Source: an uncultured Legionella sp. (GTDB taxonomy: Bacteria > Pseudomonadota > Gammaproteobacteria > Legionellales > Legionellaceae). Taken from it: a DNA stretch of 42,638 bases. The notes below the pieces were generated by a model. It was not told where the DNA came from. It saw nothing but the letters and a program-made list of their open reading frames with translations, and made no database searches. The stretch is from NCBI GenBank assembly GCA_903877115.1, contig CAIRCS010000166.1, positions 1-42,638 on the forward strand. The letters run 5' to 3'. The position numbers and the translations under genes were made by a program. Every line of letters starts with the position of its first letter. The stretch's first letter is position 1. Shown here piece by piece: positions 21,334 through 31,023 of the stretch.

Positions 21334-22309
21334 ACTGAGGCGCTAGATGTTGTACAAAAAATTCTGGTATCCTTTGATCCAACCAAAATGCAGGGCACCC
21401 AGGCATAGAACCCGTCACGAAACCAACATGCCCACCTCGCTCACTTAACTCCAAAGTAATACTGGAAGATAAATCAGCAAGCTTCGGAATCGCTGCTGGC
21501 GTCATAAAAGGATCATCTAAAGCATGGATAATCAATGTCGGAGTCGTTATATGGGTTAAAAACGCTTTTGAACTCACCTCACGATAATAACTATGAACAC
21601 TATCAAATCCATTCAAAGGCGCAGTGACTTTGTCATCAAATGTCCAAAAACAATGACAAGCCTTCAATATTCGTAAAAACTCTTCGTTGGGATTGTGTTC
21701 CATTTTACGGATAAATTGCTTGCGTAAATTATGCAGGAGATGATTACGATAGAGACGAGAGAAACCCAAATTCATTCGGTCCGCCACCAAGTTCAGTTGA
21801 AACGGCACCGATACCGCCACCGCTGCGCTAAATAATGTTTGCGTACTATTTTCTCCCAACCATTTTAATAAAACGTTTCCGCCTAAAGAAAATCCTACCC
21901 CCAATTTTTGAGTATGAGGTTCGCGTTGAGCGAGTACCTGCATAAAATAATTTAAATCCGCGGTATCCCCAGAATGATAAGCACGCATTTTACGATTCGG
22001 CTCAGAACCAGCTCCCCGAAATTGCATGACCACAGAGCGCCAACCCATTTGTTGATAGCGCTTCATCTGAGCTTTGATATATTGTGAATCCCCTGTGCCG
22101 CACAATCCATGCAATAACACGACCAACGGTGCGTCCTCAGATAAGCCCCCTTCTACCCAAATCAAATCAACAAAATCACCATCGGGCAACTCTAAGCGTT
22201 CGCAGCGAAAATAAGGTGCACCCACATTGCGAAAAACATAGGGATACAGTGTTTGCGCATGGGCATTGCGTAACCACCAAGCTGGTTTAAAGGTGCTTTT
22301 TACAATCAT
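21329..22309 (-). CDS. YheT-family alpha/beta hydrolase
   Basis: '[21 protein letters not shown]', '[20 protein letters not shown]', '[17 protein letters not shown]'. Confidence 0.93.
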   Translation of the reverse strand: MIVKSTFKPAWWLRNAHAQTLYPYVFRNVGAPYFRCERLELPDGDFVDLIWVEGGLSEDAPLVVLLHGLCGTGDSQYIKAQMKRYQQMGWRSVVMQFRGAGSEPNRKMRAYHSGDTADLNYFMQVLAQREPHTQKLGVGFSLGGNVLLKWLGENSTQTLFSAAVAVSVPFQLNLVADRMNLGFSRLYRNHLLHNLRKQFIRKMEHNPNEEFLRILKACHCFWTFDDKVTAPLNGFDSVHSYYREVSSKAFLTHITTPTLIIHALDDPFMTPAAIPKLADLSSSITLELSERGGHVGFVTGSMPGCPAFWLDQRIPEFFVQHLAPQS

Positions 22310-23385
22310 AACTCACCTGTCGCATACGCAGGACTCAACTCATGGACCGCATCCACCAAAACTTTAACATGCGCCACCGGAACATCCGGCGTAATGCCAT
22401 GACCCAAATTAAAGACCAACCCCGATCCTGATCCAAATTCAGCCAAAATTCGTTTTACTTCGGCACGAATACAAGCGGGAGAACTTAATAATACGGTCGG
22501 ATCTAAATTACCTTGCAAGGCGACCTTTTGACCGACTTGTTTACGTGCCGCAGCCAAATCACAAGTCCAATCTAAGCCGACGGCTTGGCAACCCGTATTG
22601 GCCAACGCAGGCAACCATTGCCCGCCCCCTTTGGTATACAAAATAACGGGCACCTCAGGATGTTTGACTTGCAAAGCTTCTACGATAGTACGCATATAAG
22701 CCAAAGAATAATGTTGGTAGTGGTGCGTACTCAGAATACCACCCCAAGTATCAAACACCATTAAAACCGACGCCCCCGCTATAACTTGTGCTGATAAATA
22801 ATCGATCACGGCAAGCGTTAGTTTTTGCAGTAATTGCTGCATAGCTTGTCGCTCAAGATACATCATGCCCAACGCCCGCTTAAACTCTCGACTACTTTCC
22901 CCTTCGATCATATAACAAGCCAAAGTCCATGGACTGCCAGCAAATCCAATCAATGGAATGTGCGATGGTAACTCCTGACGAATCAAACTTACCGCATCCA
23001 TCACATACGCCAATTCTTCAGACGGTTTAGGAATGGGCAACGCATCAATCGCAGCGGGATCTCGAATCGGATGTTTGAAACGCGGGCCTTCTCCTTCCAG
23101 AAAAGTCAAACCCAATCCCATTGCATCCGGAATAGTTAAAATATCAGAAAATAAAATGGCCGCATCTAACCCAAAACGTTGTAAAGGTTGTAAAGTGACT
23201 TCGCAGGCTAATTCTTTTGATTTGCATAAGTTTAAAAAACTGCCAGCTTGCGCACGCGTAGCACGATATTCCGGCAGATAACGACCTGCTTGCCGCATCA
23301 ACCAAATAGGGGTTCTCGGAACCGGTTGACGGCGCAGGGCACGCAGCAATAAACTCTCAGATAAATTAGGCATCAATGCTTTCAT
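22306..23385 (-). CDS. hemE: uroporphyrinogen decarboxylase
   Basis: '[18 protein letters not shown]', '[25 protein letters not shown]', '[16 protein letters not shown]', '[15 protein letters not shown]'. Confidence 0.97.
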   Translation of the reverse strand: MKALMPNLSESLLLRALRRQPVPRTPIWLMRQAGRYLPEYRATRAQAGSFLNLCKSKELACEVTLQPLQRFGLDAAILFSDILTIPDAMGLGLTFLEGEGPRFKHPIRDPAAIDALPIPKPSEELAYVMDAVSLIRQELPSHIPLIGFAGSPWTLACYMIEGESSREFKRALGMMYLERQAMQQLLQKLTLAVIDYLSAQVIAGASVLMVFDTWGGILSTHHYQHYSLAYMRTIVEALQVKHPEVPVILYTKGGGQWLPALANTGCQAVGLDWTCDLAAARKQVGQKVALQGNLDPTVLLSSPACIRAEVKRILAEFGSGSGLVFNLGHGITPDVPVAHVKVLVDAVHELSPAYATGEL

Positions 23386-23439
23386 ATTAGGTAGGAAGAT
23401 CTAGCCGCATTATACCACAATTAGACAAGGAGAAACATC

Positions 23440-23778
23440 ATAGATACATTACGCATCACTGGTCTCAAAGTACCTACTCGCATTGGGATTTATCCTTGGG
23501 AACAACAAATTGACCAAACGCTCTCATTCGATCTGAGCATCCCTATTGATACCAAACGTTGTCATGACAATTTGGCCAATACTTTGGATTATGCAGCAGT
23601 TTGTCAGTGTATCACGGAATTTGTGCGCCAACAGTCGTTCTACTTAGTAGAAAACGCGGCGGAACAAGTGCTCAAATTGCTGCAAACCACGTTTGCGATA
23701 ACGCATTTGTCTTTGACCGTCACCAAACTGTATGCCGTTAAAAACGCTGGTGCCATTCAAATCACAGTAAACCGTTAG
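23440..23778 (+). CDS. folB: dihydroneopterin aldolase with apparent non-canonical ATA (or ATC) start
   Basis: Frame reads (I)DTLRITGLKVPTRIGIYPWEQQIDQTLSFDLSIPIDTKRCHDNLANTLDYAAVCQCI...; AAGGAG Shine-Dalgarno 7 nt before ATA; in-frame TAG at 23422; no ATG/GTG/TTG before 23572. Confidence 0.85.
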   Translation: MDTLRITGLKVPTRIGIYPWEQQIDQTLSFDLSIPIDTKRCHDNLANTLDYAAVCQCITEFVRQQSFYLVENAAEQVLKLLQTTFAITHLSLTVTKLYAVKNAGAIQITVNR

Positions 23779-26317
23779 CAATAATGGATGACTCAGCTTG
23801 TATAGCCAGATTTCCGCTTACTAGGGACGGGGTCATGCCAAACATACTGGATTGCGCCAGCAAACTTTGAGTCGGCAAAGGTTGCTGTTTAAAATAATAC
23901 GAGCTGAGAATAATAAACCCAACTTGTATAACCATCAAAGCCGCACAAACCCCTGGGTGTAAGACCAGCCCCAAAGCTAAAACTAAGGAATTAGTCAGGA
24001 TTACAATCGCCAGATTGTAAATCAGGCTCAAACAAAGATTGAAATTAATTCGCCACATGGCTTGGCTTGCAATATCCAGAGCATCAACCACCGTCAGCAT
24101 ATTGCCATTCAAAATTCTAGCTTTAGCTTGATATTGCGCACCTTCATCACTCAAAGCATGTTTCATGGCGATGCTCGCATAGGCCTCTTTCATCGCCGGC
24201 CCATCATTTGCACCATCACCGATCATTAATACGCGATGCTGGACTTGTATACTACGCAGTTTTTCGACTTTGGCTTGTGCATCCGCAAGTCCCGAATAAA
24301 CACCATCCAAGCCAGGTAAAGCTTGGGCATATTGATTGGCAGTTTGTTCATCCGCACCGGTGAATAAAAAAACTTTTAACCCGCGGTGTTTCAATTGTTC
24401 GACTGTCAATGCAGTATCATCCCGCAATGGATCATGAAGCGTCACCGTTGCTATGCACTGATATCCTGTCCCTACTTGTTCTAATAAATACGTCCTATTC
24501 GGTCCAGGGTTTTCAAGAGTGACCCCAAACTGTTGCGCTAAATTACAATTTCCCAAAATATAGTGTTTACCCTGGATCACTGCACCAATCCCACCAAGAT
24601 ATTTTTCAATGTCAGTCGGACGTAATCGCTCTGTATTCAGCAATAAATCATCGCCCTTCACCGCTGTATAAATAGCTTTGCCGACATGGTGATCAGAATG
24701 TTGCTCCATACGCGCCAAATGCGTTTTAATTTCCTGGAGTCTATCAGACTCATGCACCATTACCTCCGCCATAGGCTCACCTTTGGTCGCAGTGCCGTGG
24801 ATATCCAGTAATACCCTATCTACTTCAGTAAAACGTTGAATGGCATCAGATTGACTAAAAACAATGCCAGCTTGTTTGCCTTTCACACGCGCAAAATCCA
24901 TCACCAAAGGGGTCACAAACCCCAAAGTACATGGACAGGCTGATACCAAAATTGAAATCATGCAGCGTACAGCAATCATCGGAGAAAAAAAGCACATCAC
25001 AATTGCACCAGAAATCAAAGCCACTCCCAGTACCACAGGGACAAAGTACTCCAAGATTTGATCCGCCTTGTCTTGGATAGGCGCGGCTCGACATCCCGCA
25101 TCTTCGAGCTCTTTTTCTAAGCGCGCCAGAGAGGAGGTCGTTTGGGTCAGCCCCATGGTCTGTGCATGCTGGACCAACGCACGGGACAACAATTGTTGAG
25201 TGGGTTTTGACAAAGTCAATACGGTACCTAGTTTTAGCGCATTCAAAATCGTTGAAAAATAACAGGCTCCCGCTCTGTTTGTTAAATCTACAGAAGATAA
25301 TACAAAATGCACAGCTTTATTATCTCGATCAGATCGCGAAACAACTTTGATCTCATTCCCTTCAGGATAAATCCATATTTGTCCTTTTGGACAATTTTTT
25401 TCTGGTTTTTGCTCAAAATAACTTAGGTTATGACCTAATCCGACTTGCATGACACAATCTGTTTGAGCCACCATACCCGCCATGATGGCATCATCCACCC
25501 GAAGGTGTTCTGGCAAATAAGCCCCCCTAATTCGTTGAACATTCATGGCATAAGTCTGGTCAAAAATAGCACTTTGCTTAGGAAGCAACCAACCATCGAT
25601 AGGAATCATTTGTCCTGCCTGAATGGTCAGTGCTTCACCTGGCACAACTGTGTCGTCTTGATCTTCGGTGCGCGAGAGGCTGTTCGTCTGGAGTCGTTGA
25701 TAATGCACAGGCAAATTCGGCGAGGAATAAATCGATTTTTTAAGGGCTATCCCAATATGCCGAAACCCAAAAATTAATAAACTGGCCTCAAACATTAGCG
25801 GCATGCCTGGCATCACTAGTCCAAACAGAGACATCAAAGTCGCAGCACCTGTACTCAGCAAAAAAAGGCTATCCATAGCTGGCTTTCTACGTTGCCATTC
25901 TATTTTTGCTTTGCGGAACGATTCGGCACCTAATAATAAACTGAGCCCCACACTTACTGTAGCCGTCAGCAATTTAACAGGCCAAAGCACCAAGCCATTC
26001 GTCACAGCAAGAATGAGAATAATCGTCCCGATTACTAAGCCTAAACCGCCCAATATCCAATAGTATCGGGCACCTTCTACAATGAGTTCGTAATCGGAAC
26101 TGGCCAATGTGTGATTGATATAACGCCGTACTTCTTCTTCAGAAATGGGAATATCATTATCTTCAACTTCAACTACTAATTTTTGTAAATTAGACGACAC
26201 ATCAATATTTTTAAATTTAAAATATTCTGGTTTAGTTTCAAAATCTAAGAGATATTTCAGATTACCTTTACACCCTGAACAAGTCACACCTTTCAAGGGG
26301 AAAACAAAAGTTGTCAT
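23762..26317 (-). CDS. divergent heavy-metal P1B-type ATPase with degenerate catalytic motifs
   Basis: N-terminal GVTCSGCK, TM CPC motif 'SACPCTLGFVTP', 'GDGANDGPAMKEA'; phosphorylation motif reads DIHGTAT rather than DKTGTLT; HP locus reads SDHHVGKAI. Confidence 0.88.
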   Translation of the reverse strand: MTTFVFPLKGVTCSGCKGNLKYLLDFETKPEYFKFKNIDVSSNLQKLVVEVEDNDIPISEEEVRRYINHTLASSDYELIVEGARYYWILGGLGLVIGTIILILAVTNGLVLWPVKLLTATVSVGLSLLLGAESFRKAKIEWQRRKPAMDSLFLLSTGAATLMSLFGLVMPGMPLMFEASLLIFGFRHIGIALKKSIYSSPNLPVHYQRLQTNSLSRTEDQDDTVVPGEALTIQAGQMIPIDGWLLPKQSAIFDQTYAMNVQRIRGAYLPEHLRVDDAIMAGMVAQTDCVMQVGLGHNLSYFEQKPEKNCPKGQIWIYPEGNEIKVVSRSDRDNKAVHFVLSSVDLTNRAGACYFSTILNALKLGTVLTLSKPTQQLLSRALVQHAQTMGLTQTTSSLARLEKELEDAGCRAAPIQDKADQILEYFVPVVLGVALISGAIVMCFFSPMIAVRCMISILVSACPCTLGFVTPLVMDFARVKGKQAGIVFSQSDAIQRFTEVDRVLLDIHGTATKGEPMAEVMVHESDRLQEIKTHLARMEQHSDHHVGKAIYTAVKGDDLLLNTERLRPTDIEKYLGGIGAVIQGKHYILGNCNLAQQFGVTLENPGPNRTYLLEQVGTGYQCIATVTLHDPLRDDTALTVEQLKHRGLKVFLFTGADEQTANQYAQALPGLDGVYSGLADAQAKVEKLRSIQVQHRVLMIGDGANDGPAMKEAYASIAMKHALSDEGAQYQAKARILNGNMLTVVDALDIASQAMWRINFNLCLSLIYNLAIVILTNSLVLALGLVLHPGVCAALMVIQVGFIILSSYYFKQQPLPTQSLLAQSSMFGMTPSLVSGNLAIQAESSIIANGLL

Positions 26318-26319
26318 AG

Positions 26320-27120
26320 CTATCCATCAATTTTACGGATCATCCCCGTAATATGCTCGCTGCGCAAAAGTGACATTTGCACCTGTTGGGCTTGTGCGAA
26401 AGGAGAAAACGGACCCAACACAACGCGATACCAATAAGACGATTGTTGGGTGACTGATACGATGGTTGCCGGATACCCTTTCATACCCAATTTATCTCTC
26501 ATCCGCTTTGCTTCGGTAGGCGAGCGAAAAGACCCTACCTGTATCCCATAACGTCCTCTGAGCTTCTCCACAGTAGGAACGGGTGCAGGTCTCGATTGTG
26601 TATAGATCGGTTTGGGAACTACTTGCGTAGGCTCAGGACGCTTAGAAACAGGCTCAGGACGTCTGAAAACAGGCTGTGGAGGCACCGGCAGCGCGGCCTC
26701 TGGGGCAGTAACCGCTAACTCCATGGGCTGAGACGGCGATGCTTGCGGGACAACATTCGGCGTCTTTTCTGGGACATTTTTATATTGCATATCTACAGTA
26801 GTCGCTTCTGTCGAATTTATCTGAGCTGAAGGGGTAGCACGTAAGCCTGAATCATTAGCCAATAGCGTATAAAATTCTAATTTCGGATGTTGCTCAATCG
26901 CAGTGGCGACGTCCTCCGGTTTTTTTGCAATGCTTTTCTCGGCAGGAGGATGACCACTGAGGTGAGCGCCAACCCAAGTCACGAATTGATTCACATCGAA
27001 CCAAGAAGCCGCTAGATAACCAACGACAAACATCAAAAAACATAGCCATAATGCACTTAGTTTTTGTCCTGGTTGCGATCGAGTAGATTTCTTTTCAATT
27101 TTTTTTGTCATGACCTGCAA
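26320..27120 (-). CDS. SPOR-domain cell-division protein (FtsN-like)
   Basis: Short cytoplasmic N-term, one TM, Pro-rich linker, C-terminal SPOR 'GRYGIQVGSFRSPTEAKRMRDKLGMKGYPATIV...YRVVLGPFSPFAQAQQ'. Confidence 0.88.
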   Translation of the reverse strand: MQVMTKKIEKKSTRSQPGQKLSALWLCFLMFVVGYLAASWFDVNQFVTWVGAHLSGHPPAEKSIAKKPEDVATAIEQHPKLEFYTLLANDSGLRATPSAQINSTEATTVDMQYKNVPEKTPNVVPQASPSQPMELAVTAPEAALPVPPQPVFRRPEPVSKRPEPTQVVPKPIYTQSRPAPVPTVEKLRGRYGIQVGSFRSPTEAKRMRDKLGMKGYPATIVSVTQQSSYWYRVVLGPFSPFAQAQQVQMSLLRSEHITGMIRKIDG

Positions 27121-27245
27121 TATAAGCGTGGGCTTAAAACTATTGTAATAATTTTTTAATCATTTGGCGAGATATTCTCATTTGCTGAGATATACTCACT
27201 TCTGATATGATTCAAACTCAATAGTATTCAGCATAATAGCGTGCC

Positions 27246-29318
27246 GTGCTCAGCCAATCATGTATCGATTTACCTGGTGTTGGACCTACTATGGCTAAGA
27301 AATTAGCAATATGTGGCATCCATACCATCCAAGATTTATTATTTCATCTTCCTTATCGCTACCAAGATCGTACCCGCATCACTCCAATCCGAGATTTACG
27401 CCACCAAGAATGGGCGGTCGTTTCGGGACAAATTTGCAAAACTGAAATCAAATTTGCACGCCGCCGAATTTTACATTGTTTTATTGAAGACAAAACGGGC
27501 ATGCTACGCTTGCGATTTTTTCATTTTAATCAACAACAAGCCAAAGCCTTACAAACCGGGATGTCCCTCCGTGTATTCGGCGAAGTCCGTCATTTTGATG
27601 GCTCTTTCGATATGATTCATCCGGAATACCGTCTGTGCGCAGAAGACGAACCGCCTGTCATGGAAGAAACGTTAACACCCATTTATGCGACCACAGAAGG
27701 CTTAAGTCAAAATCGCATTCGCAATTTAGTAAAAATCGCTTTGACAAATTGCCAGAATTATTTAAACAGCCTAGAGTGGATGGACGCAGCACAACTTAAT
27801 ACCTACGAATTTACGCCACTTGCCAGCGCGGTTCACACTTTACACCATCCCTCACCAGACAGTCCGATTCATCTTTTAGAAAATGGGCAACATCCCGCGC
27901 TACGACGTTTGGCATTCGATGAGTTAATGGCACAAAGACTCAGCATGCTCTTTGCTCGGCAACAACGCAGTAATTTAGTCGCACCACCGATGCCGCATAA
28001 TTTGCAGCACATCAACCAATTTCTCCAACAGCTACCTTTTCAACTTACTAAAGCGCAAGCCAGAGTTCATCAAGAAATCAGTCAGGATTTGGCCCAATCC
28101 CAACCGATGTTACGGTTGGTTCAAGGTGATGTTGGTTCAGGAAAAACAGTCATCGCAGCCCTTGCAGCACTCCAAGCCATTGCCAACGGCTATCAAGTAG
28201 CACTCATGGCCCCGACTGATATTTTAAGTGAACAACATGCACAAACCTTGCAACGCTGGTGTGCGCCACTGGGCATAGCTGTTTATCGCTTATCTGGAAA
28301 AATGAAAACCCGTGATCGCCGCGAAGCACTCGAGGCTTTGGCCCAGCATCACTGCCATTTTATTGTGGGTACACACGCATTGTTTCAAGAAGAGGTCACC
28401 TTCGCACGCTTAGGTCTCATCATTATTGATGAACAACATCGGTTTGGTGTTGCACAACGCTTGCAGTTTCAGCAAAAAGGGCAACAAGGGCATTTGTCTC
28501 CACATCAACTGTTAATGACCGCCACCCCCATCCCTCGCACATTGGCTATGACCCAAATGGCACATCTGGATATTTCCGTGATCGATCAATTACCGCCTGG
28601 ACGCACCCCCGTCACCACATTAGTCCTAAATCAATCCAAACGCGATGCCATGATTCCGCGCTTGCGTTCACATTTAAACGATGGACGCCAAGCGTACTGG
28701 GTTTGTACCTTGATCGAAGAATCAGAAAAGCTTCAATGTCAAACAGCAACTGACACTGCACAGCAATTACAAACGCTTTTACCGGAACTCAAAATTGGCT
28801 TAGTTCATGGCCGTCTCGCCTCCCAGGTCAAAGAGCAGATTATGACCCAATTCAAAAATGGGGACATTCAATTATTGGTAGCCACCACAGTCATTGAGGT
28901 GGGCGTTGATGTGCCAAATGCCAGTCTCATGATCATTGAAAATGCGGAACGCCTGGGACTGTCACAATTACATCAATTGCGAGGCCGCGTCGGCCGAGGC
29001 GCAGTCCAATCCCATTGCTTGCTCTTATACCAACCGCCTTTGTCCACCATGGGTCGTGAGCGGTTACAATTCATCCGCGAGACCCATGATGGGTTTTTGT
29101 TGGCTGAAAAAGATCTAGAATTACGGGGCTCAGGAGAAATTTTGGGCACGCGCCAAACCGGATATCGAGTCTTTAAAATTGCCGATTTACAGCGCGACCA
29201 AGCGCTATTACCTTGGCTAACGCCCTGCGCCAAAAAATTAATTGAACACGCCCCTGAAACGGCACATCGCATTGCTACTCGCTGGTTAGGTCACTTCGAG
29301 CCGTTGATAATGACGTAA
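27246..29318 (+). CDS. recG: ATP-dependent DNA helicase RecG
   Basis: 'LPGVGPTMAKKLAICGIHTIQDLLFHLPYRYQDRTRI', 'LVQGDVGSGKTVIAALAAL', 'IIDEQHRFGVAQR', 'MTATPIPRTLAM'. Confidence 0.97.
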   Translation: MLSQSCIDLPGVGPTMAKKLAICGIHTIQDLLFHLPYRYQDRTRITPIRDLRHQEWAVVSGQICKTEIKFARRRILHCFIEDKTGMLRLRFFHFNQQQAKALQTGMSLRVFGEVRHFDGSFDMIHPEYRLCAEDEPPVMEETLTPIYATTEGLSQNRIRNLVKIALTNCQNYLNSLEWMDAAQLNTYEFTPLASAVHTLHHPSPDSPIHLLENGQHPALRRLAFDELMAQRLSMLFARQQRSNLVAPPMPHNLQHINQFLQQLPFQLTKAQARVHQEISQDLAQSQPMLRLVQGDVGSGKTVIAALAALQAIANGYQVALMAPTDILSEQHAQTLQRWCAPLGIAVYRLSGKMKTRDRREALEALAQHHCHFIVGTHALFQEEVTFARLGLIIIDEQHRFGVAQRLQFQQKGQQGHLSPHQLLMTATPIPRTLAMTQMAHLDISVIDQLPPGRTPVTTLVLNQSKRDAMIPRLRSHLNDGRQAYWVCTLIEESEKLQCQTATDTAQQLQTLLPELKIGLVHGRLASQVKEQIMTQFKNGDIQLLVATTVIEVGVDVPNASLMIIENAERLGLSQLHQLRGRVGRGAVQSHCLLLYQPPLSTMGRERLQFIRETHDGFLLAEKDLELRGSGEILGTRQTGYRVFKIADLQRDQALLPWLTPCAKKLIEHAPETAHRIATRWLGHFEPLIMT

Positions 29319-29798
29319 CAACGCAGCGCGAAATGTCTGAGCGCGCATAGGCAATCCAGTACACTCATAATGATATCGCTGCTGTTCTACCGCAAAAGCA
29401 AATTGCTCATACTCCGGCGTAACGCCATTCAGATTGTCAAAACTTAAACGAAATGGATACCCACATGCGTTAGATAGTACCCACTCTAAAGCCTGCGGCT
29501 TCACCTCAACTTGTTGAAATAATGCCTGTTGTTCTGCCGTACGACCATCTGGTGTATACCAATAACCATAATCGACTAAAGTCCGTCGCTGTGCCCCGGC
29601 TAATAACCAGTGCGCGCACTCATGCAATGCTGAACTAAAGTAGCCATGCGCAAAAAAAATAATATGGTAAAAATGCTCCTCATTGGCTGGGACATAAATT
29701 GGCTCATCCTCTCCATAGGCTAATTGGGTACGATGGCTTTGCTGAAAACAATGATTGAATACTCTAATCAAATCATCTGGGTGGTGGATATCAGTCAT
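29286..29798 (-). CDS. epmC: elongation factor P hydroxylase (YfcM family)
   Basis: 'FFAHGYFSSALHECAHWLLAGAQRRTLVDYGYWYTPDGRTAEQQALFQQVEVKPQALEW' is characteristic of EpmC. Confidence 0.93.
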   Translation of the reverse strand: MTDIHHPDDLIRVFNHCFQQSHRTQLAYGEDEPIYVPANEEHFYHIIFFAHGYFSSALHECAHWLLAGAQRRTLVDYGYWYTPDGRTAEQQALFQQVEVKPQALEWVLSNACGYPFRLSFDNLNGVTPEYEQFAFAVEQQRYHYECTGLPMRAQTFRAALLRHYQRLEVT

Positions 29799-29942
29799 AA
29801 ATACAAATACGGCATTAAATGGAGTCTGATGATAGCAAAAATTCGAAATTACCGCATCTTAGACGACATTTAAGCCGGATCATGGTTTTGTGCTGATGCA
29901 CTTGGTGGTATAATCGACAAACTATTTCAAACTGTAGACCAA

Positions 29943-30248
29943 ATGCCCGATCATAAGAATAAAAAAATTATCATCGAAGGTGTCACCAAACAAGGCAAGG
30001 AGTTTCGTCCAAGCGATTGGGCGGAGCGTATGAGCGGTGCATTGGCTAGTTTTAAAAACAGTCGGATCCATTATTCGCCGCTCCTGCAACCCAGCATCAA
30101 CAATGAAGGATACAAATGCATTGTGCTTGATCCCAAACTCAAAGAATCAAGCCCTCAAATATACCAATCTCTTCTGGATTTCGCTAATGCGAATGATTTG
30201 AAAATCTGTACCGACAAAGAAGAAGACCCCCAAGAGTCATCCGACTAG
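29943..30248 (+). CDS. DUF3579 domain-containing protein
   Basis: 'KKIIIEGVTKQGKEFRPSDWAERMSGALASF...CIVLDPKLKESSPQIYQSLLDFANANDLKI' matches DUF3579 architecture. Confidence 0.85.
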   Translation: MPDHKNKKIIIEGVTKQGKEFRPSDWAERMSGALASFKNSRIHYSPLLQPSINNEGYKCIVLDPKLKESSPQIYQSLLDFANANDLKICTDKEEDPQESSD

Positions 30249-30253
30249 GATCC

Positions 30254-30802
30254 TCAGGACGGCGGCTGAATAACCGTCATATTTATCAGGTAATTCATAA
30301 TTGTATTCATCATATTCACAGTCGAATGAAAATTAATTCCAAATAATCCTGCAAAAATAAAGAGCATCCCCTTTCCGCCATGTCCTTTTGAGCCAGTACG
30401 TCCTTGCTCGGGATGACTAGAGTGAGATAATAAGACACAGCCACGAATAAACCAAACCAAGCCGACCGTCTCAATCAGAATGGTCATTGACCCATAGATA
30501 TCGAAAGGCTGGTAGCCGTCATATTGCAACACACTCGTGCTACTACCAAAGAGCGTGGTAGACAAAGCATCGAGCGTCGAAGGGATGTATAATAATAGCG
30601 AACCAATCAACAAATAAGCGAAAGGAACAATCATTTGAGAGCCCGGATCACTACTTTGCCCTTTTTCTACATTATCTTTGAAACGAAACAGTGCCGTAAT
30701 ACAAAACCCAATCCCCATAAGATAAGATAGCCCGCCCAGCAAATATTGCACTGCCGGCAATGATTTACTCAAATTACTGAGCATCTCGCTTAGGTCAATC
30801 AT
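30254..30802 (-). CDS. icmC: IcmC/DotE-family Dot/Icm type IVB secretion membrane protein
   Basis: 'LSKSLPAVQYLLGGLSYLMGIGFCITALFRFKD...PFAYLLIGSLLLYIPSTLDALSTTLFG...ILIETVGLVWFIRGCVLLSHSS...GLFGINFHSTVNMMNTIMNYL' fits IcmC topology. The tracked ORF start at 30874 reads through a palindromic repeat; MIDLSEML is the likelier start. Confidence 0.75.
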   Translation of the reverse strand: MIDLSEMLSNLSKSLPAVQYLLGGLSYLMGIGFCITALFRFKDNVEKGQSSDPGSQMIVPFAYLLIGSLLLYIPSTLDALSTTLFGSSTSVLQYDGYQPFDIYGSMTILIETVGLVWFIRGCVLLSHSSHPEQGRTGSKGHGGKGMLFIFAGLFGINFHSTVNMMNTIMNYLINMTVIQPPS

Positions 30803-30841
30803 AGGCTCACTCTTAAAAGTATCGTTGATTCGACAAGCTGT

Positions 30842-30924
30842 GTCAGCCCCGCATAGGCGGGGATCCATCCTCAATAAGGACCTGCACCAAAATGAGCATG
30901 GATTCCCGCCTTCGCGGGAATGAC
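30842..30924. repeat. dispersed palindromic repeat pair (second copy)
   Basis: gtcagccccgcataggcggggatccatcc ... gcatggattcccgccttcgcgggaatgac. Confidence 0.8.
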
Positions 30925-31023
30925 ATCACTCGTCAAACATACTCAAAGTATCGTTCCCTCTTGCAAAGTATTTTTTTTCCCTTACTATAGGAACCTTCTT
31001 CATTCTATCTTCAATCATATACC

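Noticed and set aside
25445-25777. 110-aa plus-strand ORF inside the P-type ATPase
   Set aside because: Antisense shadow with no ribosome-binding context; the opposite frame is a clear ATPase.
26590-26700. Repeated PEPVSKRPEP / RRPEPV segment in the SPOR protein
   Set aside because: Ordinary Pro-rich linker of FtsN-like proteins; only short local duplication.
30803-30874. N-terminal extension MRMDPRLCGADTACRINDTFKSEP of the icmC-like ORF
   Set aside because: Encoded by a dispersed palindromic repeat; the downstream Met (30802) is the likelier start.
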